A stretch of 64,000 bases of DNA from positions 434,001 to 498,000 of the forward strand of contig OZ251484.1 of the NCBI GenBank assembly GCA_965242665.1, read 5' to 3'. The DNA is from VXLM01 sp965242665. GTDB taxonomy: Bacteria > Chloroflexota > Dehalococcoidia > Lucifugimonadales > VXLM01. Of the stretch, positions 25,326 through 35,146 are shown piece by piece. The notes beneath the pieces are model-generated. The model made no database searches. It saw nothing but the letters and a program-made list of their open reading frames with translations, and was not told the DNA's origin. The stretch's first letter is position 1. The number at the start of each line of letters is the position of its first letter. Position numbers and translations under genes: made by a program.

Positions 25326-27034
25326 CGCCGACCAAACAAGTCCGCAACCGACCGGATCGCCTCGTTGCGGTCGACGAGTTCTGCCTTCTCTTCGCTGCGG
25401 GGTTTGATCTCTACGACTCCCCGCGCGAGATTGCGGCGGCTCACTACGATTCGCGCCGGAATTCCCAGCAGGTCGGCGTCGTTGAATTTGACTCCTGCGG
25501 ATTCATCGCGGTCGTCGAGCAGGGTTTGAAAACCCGACGCCTGCAAGTCGTCATGCAGCGCGCGCGCTTCTCTGGCTACGTCCGGATCGTCGTAGTTCAA
25601 CGCGGTAATCCAAACATCGTAGGGGGCGATCTCTGGGGGAAAGACGATACCCTTGTCGTCGTGGTTTTGCTCGATGCTGGCGGCGAGGAGGCGTCCGACT
25701 CCGATGCCGTAGCAGCCCATGATGATGGGGCGCTGCTCGCCGTCTTGTGTTGGGAAGTACGCGCCGAGCGCCTCACTGTATTTCGTGCCAAGCTTGAAGA
25801 TGTGTCCGACTTCGATTCCCCACCGCGCCGCCATAGGAGAACCGCACTCCGTGCACAGGTCGCCCGCCTTGGCCAGCGCGATGTCCGCCATGACGTCGGC
25901 CTCGAAATCTCGGCCGTAGTTGGCGTTCCGTAGGTGATAGCCGTCTTTGTTGGCGCCAACCACGAAGTTTGCGCCCAACGTCACCGAGTCGTCCGCGACG
26001 ACTCGAATCCCAGCGACCCCAACCGGAGACGCTGACCCCGCGACCAGTCCAGCGCGGGCGACTTCGTCCTCGGCGGCAATCCTGAGATCTGCAGGGGCGT
26101 TGAGCGCATTCGCAAGCTTGATCTCGTTCACGTCCAGATCGCCGCGAATGACTACGAATACTACCTCGCCGTCTACGCGGTAGAATACCGCTTTGAGGGT
26201 CTTGCAGGCGGGCACTCCGAGGGAATTCGACAGGTCATCGATGGTCTTGACGCCGGGGGTATGAACCTCCGACAGAGGAAGGGGGGTCTCGTCGGTCTCC
26301 GGGAGGAGTTTGACGAACGCGGCTTTCTCGTCGTTGGCTGCGTAGGAGCAGGAATCATTCTCGCACGACAGGATGGTGTCTTCGCCTGACTCCGCCAGAG
26401 CCATGAATTCGTGGGAGTCTTTGCCGCCGATCGCGCCGCTGTCTGCTTGTGCCATGATGACGTCGAGGCCGCAGCGCTCGTATATTCGTTCGTAGGCCTG
26501 CGCCATTCCGCGGTAGCTGATGGCGAGGCCTTCTTCGTCTGCGTCGAAGCTGTAGCCGTCCTTCATGTCGAATTCGCGTACTCGGAGGAGCCCGGCGCGC
26601 GGGCGCTCCTCGTCCCGGAATTTCGTTTGTATCTGGTAGAGGGTGCGGGGGAGGTCGCGGTAGCTATGCACATTCGCTTTGACGATGTTGGTGATGACTT
26701 CTTCGTGCGTTGGCGCGATGACGAGGCCTCGTCCGCGTCTGTCTCGAAGGTGGAACATTGTTTCGCCCATCGCTTCGGATCGTCCGGACTGCTCCCACAG
26801 TTCCAACGGCTGAAGGGCGGGCATCCGGAGTTCTTGCGCGCCTGCGTTTTCCATCTCTTCGCGGATGATCTGCTCGATCTTGCGCAGCGCTCTCCACGCC
26901 AACGGCAAGTAGGAGTACACTCCGGCGGCCAGCTGGTCTATGAGTCCTGCGCGCAGCATGAGTCGATGGCTGGGCGCATCCGCGTCTGCGGGCACATCAC
27001 GTCGGGTCTTCTCGAGCATTTGGGACACGAGCAT
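25322..27034 (-). CDS. proS: Prolyl-tRNA synthetase
   Basis: 570 residues, the bacterial-type length with an inserted editing domain. Class II motifs are visible: motif 1 around PLAWRALRKIEQIIREEM, motif 2 FRDEERPRAGLLRVREFDM and motif 3 GCYGIGVGRLLAASIEQ near residue 440. The INS editing region lies between. It charges tRNA-Pro in the cytosol. Last gene of the cdsA-dxr-rseP-ispG-proS block, eight bases after ispG. Confidence 0.97.
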   Translation of the reverse strand: MLVSQMLEKTRRDVPADADAPSHRLMLRAGLIDQLAAGVYSYLPLAWRALRKIEQIIREEMENAGAQELRMPALQPLELWEQSGRSEAMGETMFHLRDRRGRGLVIAPTHEEVITNIVKANVHSYRDLPRTLYQIQTKFRDEERPRAGLLRVREFDMKDGYSFDADEEGLAISYRGMAQAYERIYERCGLDVIMAQADSGAIGGKDSHEFMALAESGEDTILSCENDSCSYAANDEKAAFVKLLPETDETPLPLSEVHTPGVKTIDDLSNSLGVPACKTLKAVFYRVDGEVVFVVIRGDLDVNEIKLANALNAPADLRIAAEDEVARAGLVAGSASPVGVAGIRVVADDSVTLGANFVVGANKDGYHLRNANYGRDFEADVMADIALAKAGDLCTECGSPMAARWGIEVGHIFKLGTKYSEALGAYFPTQDGEQRPIIMGCYGIGVGRLLAASIEQNHDDKGIVFPPEIAPYDVWITALNYDDPDVAREARALHDDLQASGFQTLLDDRDESAGVKFNDADLLGIPARIVVSRRNLARGVVEIKPRSEEKAELVDRNEAIRSVADLFGRR

Positions 27035-27042
27035 GGTTGTCT

Positions 27043-28209
27043 TCAGTTCCTTTCGGCTGTGACTGCGTTCGACTGGCGTGCTAAGTCTCGCTCCGCTCTG
27101 TCTACCTCTTCCATGAGGGCGGTGAGCATGTGTTCTTCATCGACGACGCGCGCCTTTCGGCCTTTGCGGAAGATGACGGCGCGCCCAACTCCGGCGGCGA
27201 TGCCGACGTCTGCGTCCTTTGCCTCGCCAGGCCCGTTGACCTCGCATCCCATGACCGCAACTTTGACTGGCGTCTTGTACTTGCGCAAGAGGGCGTCCAC
27301 TGAGTTGGAGAGCTTGTGAACGTCCACATCTGCGCGGCCACAGCTGGGACACGCCACGAGGACTGCGCCTTCTTTCCGCAGCTCTAGAGATTTGAGGATT
27401 TCCAATCCTGCGTAGACTTCTTCGCGCGGGTCGTCGCTCAACGAGACGCGAATCGTGTCCCCGATACCCTCGTAGAGCAGCATTCCCAACCCGATGGCGC
27501 TGCGGATGCTCCCCGACCGCGCGGTGCCCGCCTCCGTAATGCCGAGATGGAGGGGGTACGGAACGAGCCTCGCCATCCGTCGATACGCCTCTACGGTCGT
27601 ATCGATGTCGAATGCCTTCATCGAGATCTTGATGAGGTCGAAGTCTAGGTCTTCCAAGACGCCGATTTCCCAAAGTCCGGTTTCTACCATGTGATCGACG
27701 ATGGTATATTCTCCGTCTTGTGCTTCGCTTGGCTTTGGGAGCTTGTTTACGCCGTCTTGATGACGGGAGCTGCCGCGCCCGCCGATCTTGCCGACGGGGG
27801 GGAGACTCCCGAAGTTTACTCCGATGCGAATCGGGACTTCGCGCAGCTTGGCTTGACGGACGATCTCCTCGACTTTGCTCCGGTCGCGGATGTTGCCTGG
27901 GTTGAGGCGCAGGCAATCGACGCCGCTTTCGAGCGCTTGGAGGGCAAGCTGGTAGTGGAAGTGAATATCCGCGACGAGCGGCAGGGATGTCTGTCGTTTG
28001 ATTTCGGCGAGGGCGAGGGCAGCGTCCATGTCAGGGACTGCGCATCGAATGATGTCGCACCCAGCTTCCTCCAATCCGCGAATCTGCGCTACCGTCGACG
28101 GAACGTCCCGAGTGTCGGTCTTGGTCATCGACTGTACGGTGACGCGGGCATCTCCACCGACTGCAACGCCGCCTATATGGATCTGCTTCGATACACGACG
28201 GCCAGGCAA
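27043..28209 (-). CDS. ispG: 4-hydroxy-3-methylbut-2-en-1-yl diphosphate synthase
   Basis: 388 residues, the compact bacterial form. The N-terminal TIM barrel has GCDIIRCAVPDMD and GVDCLRLNPGNI; the C-terminal iron-sulfur part has CPSCGRADVDV and VMGCEVNGPGEA, supplying the three cysteines of the 4Fe-4S cluster. It converts ME-cPP to HMBPP in the MEP isoprenoid pathway, as does the nearby dxr. Upstream (28210-28488) lie a palindrome and a tandem repeat rather than a direct junction with rseP. Confidence 0.97.
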   Translation of the reverse strand: MPGRRVSKQIHIGGVAVGGDARVTVQSMTKTDTRDVPSTVAQIRGLEEAGCDIIRCAVPDMDAALALAEIKRQTSLPLVADIHFHYQLALQALESGVDCLRLNPGNIRDRSKVEEIVRQAKLREVPIRIGVNFGSLPPVGKIGGRGSSRHQDGVNKLPKPSEAQDGEYTIVDHMVETGLWEIGVLEDLDFDLIKISMKAFDIDTTVEAYRRMARLVPYPLHLGITEAGTARSGSIRSAIGLGMLLYEGIGDTIRVSLSDDPREEVYAGLEILKSLELRKEGAVLVACPSCGRADVDVHKLSNSVDALLRKYKTPVKVAVMGCEVNGPGEAKDADVGIAAGVGRAVIFRKGRKARVVDEEHMLTALMEEVDRAERDLARQSNAVTAERN

Positions 28210-28285
28210 CGCTCTCTATCCTTCCTTCTGAATTCTGTTTGATTTTGCGCGGTACAGGTATCCTACATCGGATACGGACCGCTAG

Positions 28286-28410
28286 ATTCCCGCCTTCGCG
28301 GGAATGACGTCAGGCAGATCGGCGGGAATGACATCAGGCAGACCTACAGAATTGACGTCAGGTAGACCGGCGGGAATGACATCAGGCAGACCTACAGAAT
28401 TGACGTCAGG
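28286..28410. repeat. Palindrome extended into a 24-base tandem array
   Basis: A full palindromic repeat (28286-28309) runs into about five 24-base units from 28297 to 28410. Units alternate between a form starting GGCGGGAATGACATCAGG and one starting TACAGAATTGACGTCAGG. The first unit reuses the right arm of the palindrome. No spacers, so not CRISPR. The remaining 28210-28488 bases hold no gene. Confidence 0.8.
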
Positions 28411-28488
28411 GGGATCGACGGCCTGGGGCAACTCGCCACGCAAGGTCAAACGGAACCTCCTTCTTGCAACGCATGATTCCAATCTATT

Positions 28489-29694
28489 CTATCGGATAAT
28501 GCTCTCACCGGCGAATATCCGCAGGACATCCCGGTAGCTCATCGCAACGATGAGCGCGATGAGAAGCGCGAAGCCGATCATGTGGACGAGCCCCTCCCGC
28601 TCAGGCGATATGCGCTTTCCGCGGCGCACCCACTCGATGAGCACGAACGCGAGGCGACCGCCGTCCAACGCCGGTATCGGGAGCATGTTGATGATACCTA
28701 GGCTGATACTCAACAGAGCCACGAACTCGAAGAGCGGGGAAAAGCCGATCTCTGGAATTACCTCTGCGATCTCGCCGGTGACTTGGGCGATGCCAACCGG
28801 GCCCGCGATGCCAGGGTCGGGGCCGCCGCGCGCCCATTGGGTAAGCCCCGTTTGGGTCAGAGTGACGACTTCCCACGTGCGAAGAAACGCTTGGGGGATC
28901 GCTTCCCACACGGGAAGGCTCCGCTTGACGACCTTCGGGTTCGCCGTGCCGACGAGTATTCCGATGGCCCCCTGACGAATTCGGTCGCCGATTTGTGCGT
29001 CGCTGTCGACGCGGCGCGCATCTCCAATGGACAACTCCTTCGACGGATCGACCACCCGCTCGACCACTACTTGCTCCGGCGGCCTCAACCGCGGAACGAT
29101 GGTGACCACATCCACGGGCGCCAGCTCTGGAGAGAAGGGTAGCCCGGTGGCAACCATTCCCTTCCGAATGGTGAAATTCGTCGGCCTGCCTAGGCGAGTT
29201 CGCACTTCCTGCACGAGTTCGACGTGGTTGTCGACCTTCTGTCCATCGACTTCTAGGATCACGTCGCGGGGGCGAAGTCCGGCATCGAGCGCCGGAGAGT
29301 TTGGGGAAACTCCCGTAATCGTTACCGTACCCACCACTGCATCATGAGGCAGCGTCAGCAGCACGGCGAATACGATGATAGGAAACGCCAGGTTCATGAA
29401 AGAGCCCGCGGATAACACGACCGCCCGTTTCCAAACCGGTTGCGCTGCGAAGCTCCGCGGATCGGACGGGTCTTCTTCTCCCAACATGCGAACGAATCCG
29501 CCCAAGGGTATCCAGTTGAGCGAGTACAGCGTTCCCCGATACCGGAAGCCGATCATCCGGGGTGGAAACCCGAAACCGAACTCCGTTACCTCGATGCCAA
29601 ACCATTTCGCCGTGGCGAAATGCCCAAGCTCGTGGATGAAGATCAGGAACCCGAGAACAGGAACGATGAGAAGCCATCCTGGAAGATCGAACAT
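28489..29694 (-). CDS. rseP: RIP site-2 metalloprotease
   Basis: 401 residues. The zinc motif HELGH is in the first membrane segment (FLIFIHELGHFATAKWFG), a PDZ domain follows (GVSPNSPALDAGLRPRDVILEVDG, read in two parts around residues 120-160), and the C-terminal membrane region has the third zinc ligand in NMLPIPALDGGR. Such proteases cleave transmembrane anchors of anti-sigma factors and signal-peptide remnants in the inner membrane. It starts six bases after dxr ends. Confidence 0.95.
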   Translation of the reverse strand: MFDLPGWLLIVPVLGFLIFIHELGHFATAKWFGIEVTEFGFGFPPRMIGFRYRGTLYSLNWIPLGGFVRMLGEEDPSDPRSFAAQPVWKRAVVLSAGSFMNLAFPIIVFAVLLTLPHDAVVGTVTITGVSPNSPALDAGLRPRDVILEVDGQKVDNHVELVQEVRTRLGRPTNFTIRKGMVATGLPFSPELAPVDVVTIVPRLRPPEQVVVERVVDPSKELSIGDARRVDSDAQIGDRIRQGAIGILVGTANPKVVKRSLPVWEAIPQAFLRTWEVVTLTQTGLTQWARGGPDPGIAGPVGIAQVTGEIAEVIPEIGFSPLFEFVALLSISLGIINMLPIPALDGGRLAFVLIEWVRRGKRISPEREGLVHMIGFALLIALIVAMSYRDVLRIFAGESIIR

Positions 29695-29700
29695 CGACCG

Positions 29701-30843
29701 CTACATCCCCGTTATTCGTGCGACCCGCTGTTTTCCCCATCGGGACGCATCTATGATTTCTTCCACGGTTGGCTCCGCTATCGGCGTGAAGTCTTCGAGC
29801 GCGTGTTCGATGACGACCGGAATATCTGTGAACTTGATCCGCCCGTCGAGGAAGGCCGCTACTGCCGTCTCGTCCGCGCCGCTGAGACATGCCGGCCACG
29901 TCCCGCCGCGCCGCGCAACCTCCAAGGCCAATCCGAAACACGGATAGCGGCGGGCGTCCAACTGCTCGAACGTGAGCTCCCCTGCGCCAACTGCATCGAA
30001 TCTGCGAATGGATCCGTTGGACACCCGTTGGGGGTAGAACATCGAGTATTGAATCGGGAGACGCATGTCCGGCTGGCTGATCTGCGCCTTTACCGAGCCG
30101 TCGACGAATTCTACCATGGAATGAATCATACTCTGCGGATGGATGACTACCTCGATATCGTCCCAATCCACGTCGAACAGCCAACGCGCTTCGATGACCT
30201 CGAAGGCCTTGTTCATCAGCGTGGCCGAGTCAATCGTTATCTTCGGACCCATGTCCCACGTGGGATGCTTCAACGCCTGGGCTGGGGTCACGTGAGGCAG
30301 GCTGTCGGGGTCGAAATCACGGAACGCCCCGCCCGACGCGGTAATGATCAGCTTCGAGACCGTCTTGCCTTCTCCCTGAATGCACTGCCAAATAGCGTTC
30401 GGCTCACTGTCCGCGGGCATGAGGTCGACGCCGCGCGCACGCGCCAATCGCATCAACGTCGGCCCCGCCATCACGATAGACTCTTTGTTCACCATGACGA
30501 TTTGCTTGCCCGCCTCGATTCCTGCGATGGCAGGTTTCAACGCTACGTCTCCAACCGTGGCGCAGACCACCAAATCGACTTGGGGAAGCGCAACCATCTC
30601 TTCCATCGAGCAGGCGGCGCAACCATTCGAGGCGAGAGACGCTCTCTCGGCCTTAGTTCCTTCGAAGTATACATACTGCGGGCCAAACTCCGCGACCTGG
30701 GCGCTCAAGATGTCGTAGCTCCGCCGCGCAGCCAATCCGACGACGCGGAACGCATCGGGGAAGGCGCGGACGATGTCCAGCGCCTGAATGCCGATAGATC
30801 CGGTAGACCCCAGTACGACCAACCCTTTCACTGCGCGCCCCAT
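29701..30843 (-). CDS. dxr: 1-deoxy-D-xylulose-5-phosphate reductoisomerase
   Basis: 380 residues from the ATG at 30843 (MGRAVKGLVVLGSTGSIG); a GTG at 30831 is equally possible. NADPH motif GSTGSIGIQALDIV, metal/substrate motif ASGGAFRD, and HPTWDMGPKITIDSATLMN are all present. It converts DXP to MEP, the committed step of the MEP pathway. The start overlaps the end of cdsA, so the two are translationally coupled. Confidence 0.97.
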   Translation of the reverse strand: MGRAVKGLVVLGSTGSIGIQALDIVRAFPDAFRVVGLAARRSYDILSAQVAEFGPQYVYFEGTKAERASLASNGCAACSMEEMVALPQVDLVVCATVGDVALKPAIAGIEAGKQIVMVNKESIVMAGPTLMRLARARGVDLMPADSEPNAIWQCIQGEGKTVSKLIITASGGAFRDFDPDSLPHVTPAQALKHPTWDMGPKITIDSATLMNKAFEVIEARWLFDVDWDDIEVVIHPQSMIHSMVEFVDGSVKAQISQPDMRLPIQYSMFYPQRVSNGSIRRFDAVGAGELTFEQLDARRYPCFGLALEVARRGGTWPACLSGADETAVAAFLDGRIKFTDIPVVIEHALEDFTPIAEPTVEEIIDASRWGKQRVARITGM

Positions 30844-31619
30844 AAAACGAAATAGTACACTACTGCCAGATTGAAGACAATCGAATCGAGCCGATCGAGG
30901 ATGCCCCCGTGCCCCGGCAAGAGCCGCCCGGACTCTTTGACGCCCGAGAGCCGTTTGAGCTTGGACTCGAAGAGGTCTCCTGCCTGGCCGACGACTCCAA
31001 GGAGAATTCCGAGCAGGGCAACCGCCGTCCAGGGTGCGTCGATGGAGAGGGCAGCCGCAGACACGAGTGCAGAAACGAGCGCCGCAAGCGCTCCGCCTAT
31101 CCCCCCTTCCCGCGTCTTGTTGGGGCTTACCCCAGGGGCAAGCGGCCGTTTCCCGATAGCCTTTCCGACGAAGAACGCGGCAGTGTCCGTCGAAAACGTC
31201 ACGATCAGCGCGAACGATATCCACGCCAAACCCTGGTCGCCTCCTCGAATCAACGGAGCATACGCCAAGAGGGCGCCGGGATAGGCCGCCGCACCAAGGG
31301 TAACGCCGAGGACGCGAGCCCAGCGTACTCTGCGAGACGCGGGCGAAAGCAGCAGAACCGTGGACGCGGCGGCGGTGGCGGCCCCTCCGGCAAGCGCGTA
31401 GAAGGGCTCATACGGCGCCAAGACGACGAGGGCGGCGGCGAGGGCGGCCGCCGCAAGTGTCGGAGGCGCAAGGGCTCGGAAGCGCGCCATGCGGCAGACC
31501 TCCACAGCGCCCGCCGACGCAGCGCACACAGCCACGAGACCAAACACGCCCCCGCCGGCCCAAACCACCCCAACGAGCAGCGGAATCCCAACGAATGCGG
31601 TAGCCAACCGATTTCTCAT
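30828..31619 (-). CDS. cdsA: Phosphatidate cytidylyltransferase
   Basis: 263 residues from the ATG at 31619 (MRNRLATAFVG), chosen over the upstream start because the product then begins like other CdsA proteins and an AGGA lies 11 bases upstream. Mostly hydrophobic, about seven or eight membrane segments. The CDS signature is clear: KRLSGVKESGRLLPGHGG then ILDRLDS, with the common Asp replaced by Glu in VKES. It makes CDP-diacylglycerol in the membrane. First gene of its block; the usual upstream neighbour uppS is about 21 kb away. Confidence 0.95.
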   Translation of the reverse strand: MRNRLATAFVGIPLLVGVVWAGGGVFGLVAVCAASAGAVEVCRMARFRALAPPTLAAAALAAALVVLAPYEPFYALAGGAATAAASTVLLLSPASRRVRWARVLGVTLGAAAYPGALLAYAPLIRGGDQGLAWISFALIVTFSTDTAAFFVGKAIGKRPLAPGVSPNKTREGGIGGALAALVSALVSAAALSIDAPWTAVALLGILLGVVGQAGDLFESKLKRLSGVKESGRLLPGHGGILDRLDSIVFNLAVVYYFVLWGAQ

Positions 31620-31961
31620 AGTGCGACATCCTGCGATACCAACACGTGCATATTGAATCACATCCCGCGCGCCGTTGCGGCGAATGGTGTCTGCGGTTCC
31701 TCTGGATCTGTCGCGGTGCAGGTATCGCTGTGAATGGGCGTCGGTCGCTCTCTACGATCTGGGGCACCTAGATCCATCCACGGATCGACTCGATGAAGCG
31801 CGGGGTCTGTGCAGGGAGAATATCTGGGGGCAAAAACTAACCTATCAATACCCCCAAGCGTTGTCTACAGTTAACATATGGACCTGCGCTTCCGGCTCCC
31901 TGTTGGGGGTTCCTTGCGGCCCGGGTTTCGACAGTATATCAATCCGCACACAGGAGAACCA
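31620..31961. other. Divergent intergenic region between cdsA and the RND permease
   Basis: About 340 bases between divergent genes. It must hold promoters for both, but I find no pair of boxes good enough to place. The RND gene has AGGAG at about 31952-31956. Confidence 0.4.
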
Positions 31962-34900
31962 ATGCAGTTTATCACCGGAACGGCAATCAGCAAACGCACA
32001 GTCACTGTCCTTGCCGTCTTCATCATCCTGATCGCTGGCGTCACCGCATACAACTCCCTCCGTGTCGAGCTCTTCCCTGAAGTCGAGTTCCCCCTCGTTA
32101 CCGTAACTATTTCCTATCCGGGCGCTGACCCGGATGCGGTCGTTCGAGACGCTGCCGCGCCCATCGAACGCGCAGTGTCGGGAATGCAGGGCTTGGAATC
32201 GGTGCAGTCCACGACATTCGAGGGCAACTCCATCATCTTCGCAACGTTCGAGTTTGGCACGGACATGGCGAACGCCCAGAGCGAAATCGAGGCGGCTATC
32301 GGCGCCATTCCCTTCGTGGACGGAGTCGAAGAGCCGACTGTCGGTCGATTCAACCCGGGTCAACTCCCGGTCATCCAGTTCAGCATCATCTCCGACGGAG
32401 GCGCCACCGAAATCGCGTCCGTCGTCCAATCCCAAATCCTGCCTGCCGTCTCCGATATCGACGGGGTCTTGCAAGTCCAAGTCACAGGAGAGACCGAACG
32501 CCGAGTCCAAATCCTCGCCGACCCCGACCGACTGCGCGAACGCGGCGTTTCGTTATTCCAAGTCTCCGCCGCCCTCACCGAGAACAACCTTACCCTGCCC
32601 GCAGGCATCATCTTCGAAGGCGGACAAGCGATCCCTGCGAACACTACCCATGCATTCGACTCCATCGAGTCAATCGAAAACCTCATCGTGGGTGTGTCGG
32701 AGTCTGGAACAGTCCGTCTGCGAGACGTTGCGGACGTGAACTTCGATGAAGGATTCCCGTCCAGCATCTCGCGCACCAACGGCAAGCCCAGCATGGGCGT
32801 GGCCATCGTCAAGGAAGCTGAAGCGAACACCATCGACGTCACCCGCGCAGTCCGCGAAGCCTTGGACACTCTGCCCAACCTCCCAGACGGCGTCGAAATC
32901 GCCGTGGTGCTCGACCAGGGACCGGACATCCAGGGGCAGATCGACGCCCTCCTGCGCGAGGCCATGTTCGGATTCATATTCGCAGTGACGGTCATCTTCA
33001 TATTCATGCTGACGATTCGTCCGACAGTGATACGCGGGCTGTTCAACACGCTGCGTCCGACGCTGGTGATCGCTTTGTCCATTCCCTTGAGCGTCTTCAC
33101 AGGCGTGCTGCTCATGGCGTGGCAGGACATGTCCCTCAATTTCATGACGTTGGGCGGTCTTGCCATCTCTGTTGGGCGGGTAGTCGACGACTCGATCGTG
33201 GTGCTAGAGAACCTCTACCGCCACATCGAGGCTGGACGAGAGCGTTGGCGCGCGGCCCTCGAGGCTACGAAAGAGGTCGGCCCAGCGATCTTCGCATCCA
33301 CGATGACTACCATCGTGGTCTTCGCGCCGCTCGCTTTCATTCAGGGGATCGTGGGGGCGTTCTTCTTCCCGTTCGCACTGACTGTCAGTTTCGCGCTGAT
33401 AGCATCCCTCCTCGTCGCGCTTACGGCCGTTCCCGTGCTTGGCGCGTACCTCCTGCGGCCCGGCGACCTCTCCCAAGCCGTCACAGAGGAAGATGACTTC
33501 GTGCGAGAGACGTGGATGCAGCGCGCCTACACTCCCATCCTCAAGTGGACTCTGAGGCACAAGGCGGTCACTCTGACGTCTGCCTTCCTGCTCACCCTCG
33601 CCAGTCTTTCGCTCATCCTCGTCATTCCCATAAACCTATTCTCCGCGGGCGGCGACCGGTCATTGCAAATCGAAGTATCGCTGCCGCCAGGAACATCCCC
33701 AGAGGCGACTCTCGAAGAAGTGATAGAGATCGAGAATCGCGTGAGCGGCACAGCAGACGTCTACACGTCCACCATCGGAGCGACCGACGCGGCATTTGGG
33801 GGCGCGCCGACTGGATTGAACGAGGCCAGCCTCTTCGTCAACCTCTCCGAGGATGCGCCGGCGGACATCGATGACACGCTGCGGAGCGAGCTCGAAAAGC
33901 CTGGACGAGTCGTCCGCATCACCGAACTCGACGCCGGCCCTCCCGATGACGGCGTCCAGATCAATATCACCGGGACGGACTACGGAGACATCTCGGCCGC
34001 GTCCCAACAAATCATAGATGCTATCTCCGACGTCGAAGGCGTCGCAAACCTCGAAAGCAACATCGCCCAGGTTCGCCCAGCAGTATCCATCGAGGTCGAC
34101 CCGGACAAGGCCGCCCTGCTTGGGCTGAGCACTCGTCAAGTGGGGCTCCAACTGAGCCAGTACCTGATTGGCCAAACGGTCACGAACGTCTCCATCGATG
34201 GAGACATCGTGGATGTGTCGCTCTCCGGCAATCCGAGTGCGGTGAACGGGATCGAGAACATTCAGAACCTGATGATCACTGGACCTGGCGGGGCGGTTCC
34301 TCTCGAGGATGTCGCAGAGGTCGTCACCGAGGAAGGTCCAGTGACCATCGTCCGCACGGACGGCGTTCGATCCGCTACGGTCACGGGCGACGTCGTATCG
34401 GACGATGCCCAGGCAGTCGGGAATCGCATCGATCAAAAGATCGCCGCGTTGGATCTGCCTCCGGGCGTTCAAGTTGCCATCGGTGGCGTATTCGAAGACA
34501 TCGGAGAGATCTTCCTATCGATATTCATTGCCATGGCCATTGGCATCGTCCTGGTGTACCTCGTCATGGTCGCCAGCCTTGGATCTCTCAGGAACCCGAT
34601 CGTCATCGTGACCACCCTTCCTCTGGCTCTGATTGGAGCACTTGCGGCGCTGGCAATCACAGGGCGAGCCCTGGGTCTGCCTGCGATGATGGGTCTCTTG
34701 CTCCTCATCGGCATCGTCGTTACCAACGCCATCGTGCTCATATCGTTCGTCGAACAGCTCCGGGCAAAGGGAATGTCCGTGTACGATGCGCTCATCTCCG
34801 GGGGCCGCGTGCGTCTGCGACCGATCCTCATGACTGCGCTGACCACCAGCTTCGCTCTCCTGCCCTTGGCGGCCGCATCCGGCGCGGACGGCGGATTCAT

Positions 34901-35054
34901 CAGCGCGGAACTGGCGACGGTCGTCATTGGGGGACTGGTAAGCTCGACCGGACTTACTCTCATCGTAGTGCCGATCGTCTATACCATCTTCAACGAGAGC
35001 ATCCCCAACGTGTTCGCGGCAATCGGACGCAGGGCGAGGAGGCAGGCGGGGTAA
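31962..35054 (+). CDS. RND superfamily efflux permease (HAE1/AcrB-like)
   Basis: 1030 residues from the ATG at 31962 with AGGAG six bases upstream; the open frame extends further without support. The layout is classical: first membrane helix (VTVLAVFIILIAG), porter loop, a six-helix block from ~340 with GLAISVGRVVDDSIVVLENLY (the acidic pair used in proton relay), then a second loop and block ending GLVSSTGLTLIVVPIVYTIF. It probably exports drugs or lipids by proton antiport. No membrane-fusion adaptor or outer-membrane channel gene is adjacent, consistent with a monoderm-like envelope. Confidence 0.93.
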   Translation: MQFITGTAISKRTVTVLAVFIILIAGVTAYNSLRVELFPEVEFPLVTVTISYPGADPDAVVRDAAAPIERAVSGMQGLESVQSTTFEGNSIIFATFEFGTDMANAQSEIEAAIGAIPFVDGVEEPTVGRFNPGQLPVIQFSIISDGGATEIASVVQSQILPAVSDIDGVLQVQVTGETERRVQILADPDRLRERGVSLFQVSAALTENNLTLPAGIIFEGGQAIPANTTHAFDSIESIENLIVGVSESGTVRLRDVADVNFDEGFPSSISRTNGKPSMGVAIVKEAEANTIDVTRAVREALDTLPNLPDGVEIAVVLDQGPDIQGQIDALLREAMFGFIFAVTVIFIFMLTIRPTVIRGLFNTLRPTLVIALSIPLSVFTGVLLMAWQDMSLNFMTLGGLAISVGRVVDDSIVVLENLYRHIEAGRERWRAALEATKEVGPAIFASTMTTIVVFAPLAFIQGIVGAFFFPFALTVSFALIASLLVALTAVPVLGAYLLRPGDLSQAVTEEDDFVRETWMQRAYTPILKWTLRHKAVTLTSAFLLTLASLSLILVIPINLFSAGGDRSLQIEVSLPPGTSPEATLEEVIEIENRVSGTADVYTSTIGATDAAFGGAPTGLNEASLFVNLSEDAPADIDDTLRSELEKPGRVVRITELDAGPPDDGVQINITGTDYGDISAASQQIIDAISDVEGVANLESNIAQVRPAVSIEVDPDKAALLGLSTRQVGLQLSQYLIGQTVTNVSIDGDIVDVSLSGNPSAVNGIENIQNLMITGPGGAVPLEDVAEVVTEEGPVTIVRTDGVRSATVTGDVVSDDAQAVGNRIDQKIAALDLPPGVQVAIGGVFEDIGEIFLSIFIAMAIGIVLVYLVMVASLGSLRNPIVIVTTLPLALIGALAALAITGRALGLPAMMGLLLLIGIVVTNAIVLISFVEQLRAKGMSVYDALISGGRVRLRPILMTALTTSFALLPLAAASGADGGFISAELATVVIGGLVSSTGLTLIVVPIVYTIFNESIPNVFAAIGRRARRQAG

Positions 35055-35083
35055 GCGCTGGGTTCTCTGGGGAAGAAGCGTAA

Positions 35084-35112
35084 GCAGACGGCGGTACAAG
35101 CCCGCCGTCTGC
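35084..35112. terminator. Hairpin between convergent RND permease and purN
   Basis: GCAGACGGCGG (35084-35094) pairs perfectly with CCGCCGTCTGC (35102-35112) across a seven-base loop. It lies between the ends of two convergent genes and could stop both. No T-tract follows on either side. Confidence 0.6.
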
Positions 35113-35146
35113 AGTCCAGCCGTCACTTTCGTGAAAAGCCTGCCAC

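Noticed and set aside
27034..27043. T-box or other riboswitch upstream of proS
   Set aside because: Only eight bases separate ispG and proS, leaving no room for a leader.
26411..27319. A 302-residue plus-strand open frame opposite proS/ispG
   Set aside because: It spans two well-supported genes on the other strand and shows no family features.
28286..28410. Possible CRISPR array
   Set aside because: Units are directly adjacent without spacers and no cas genes are present.
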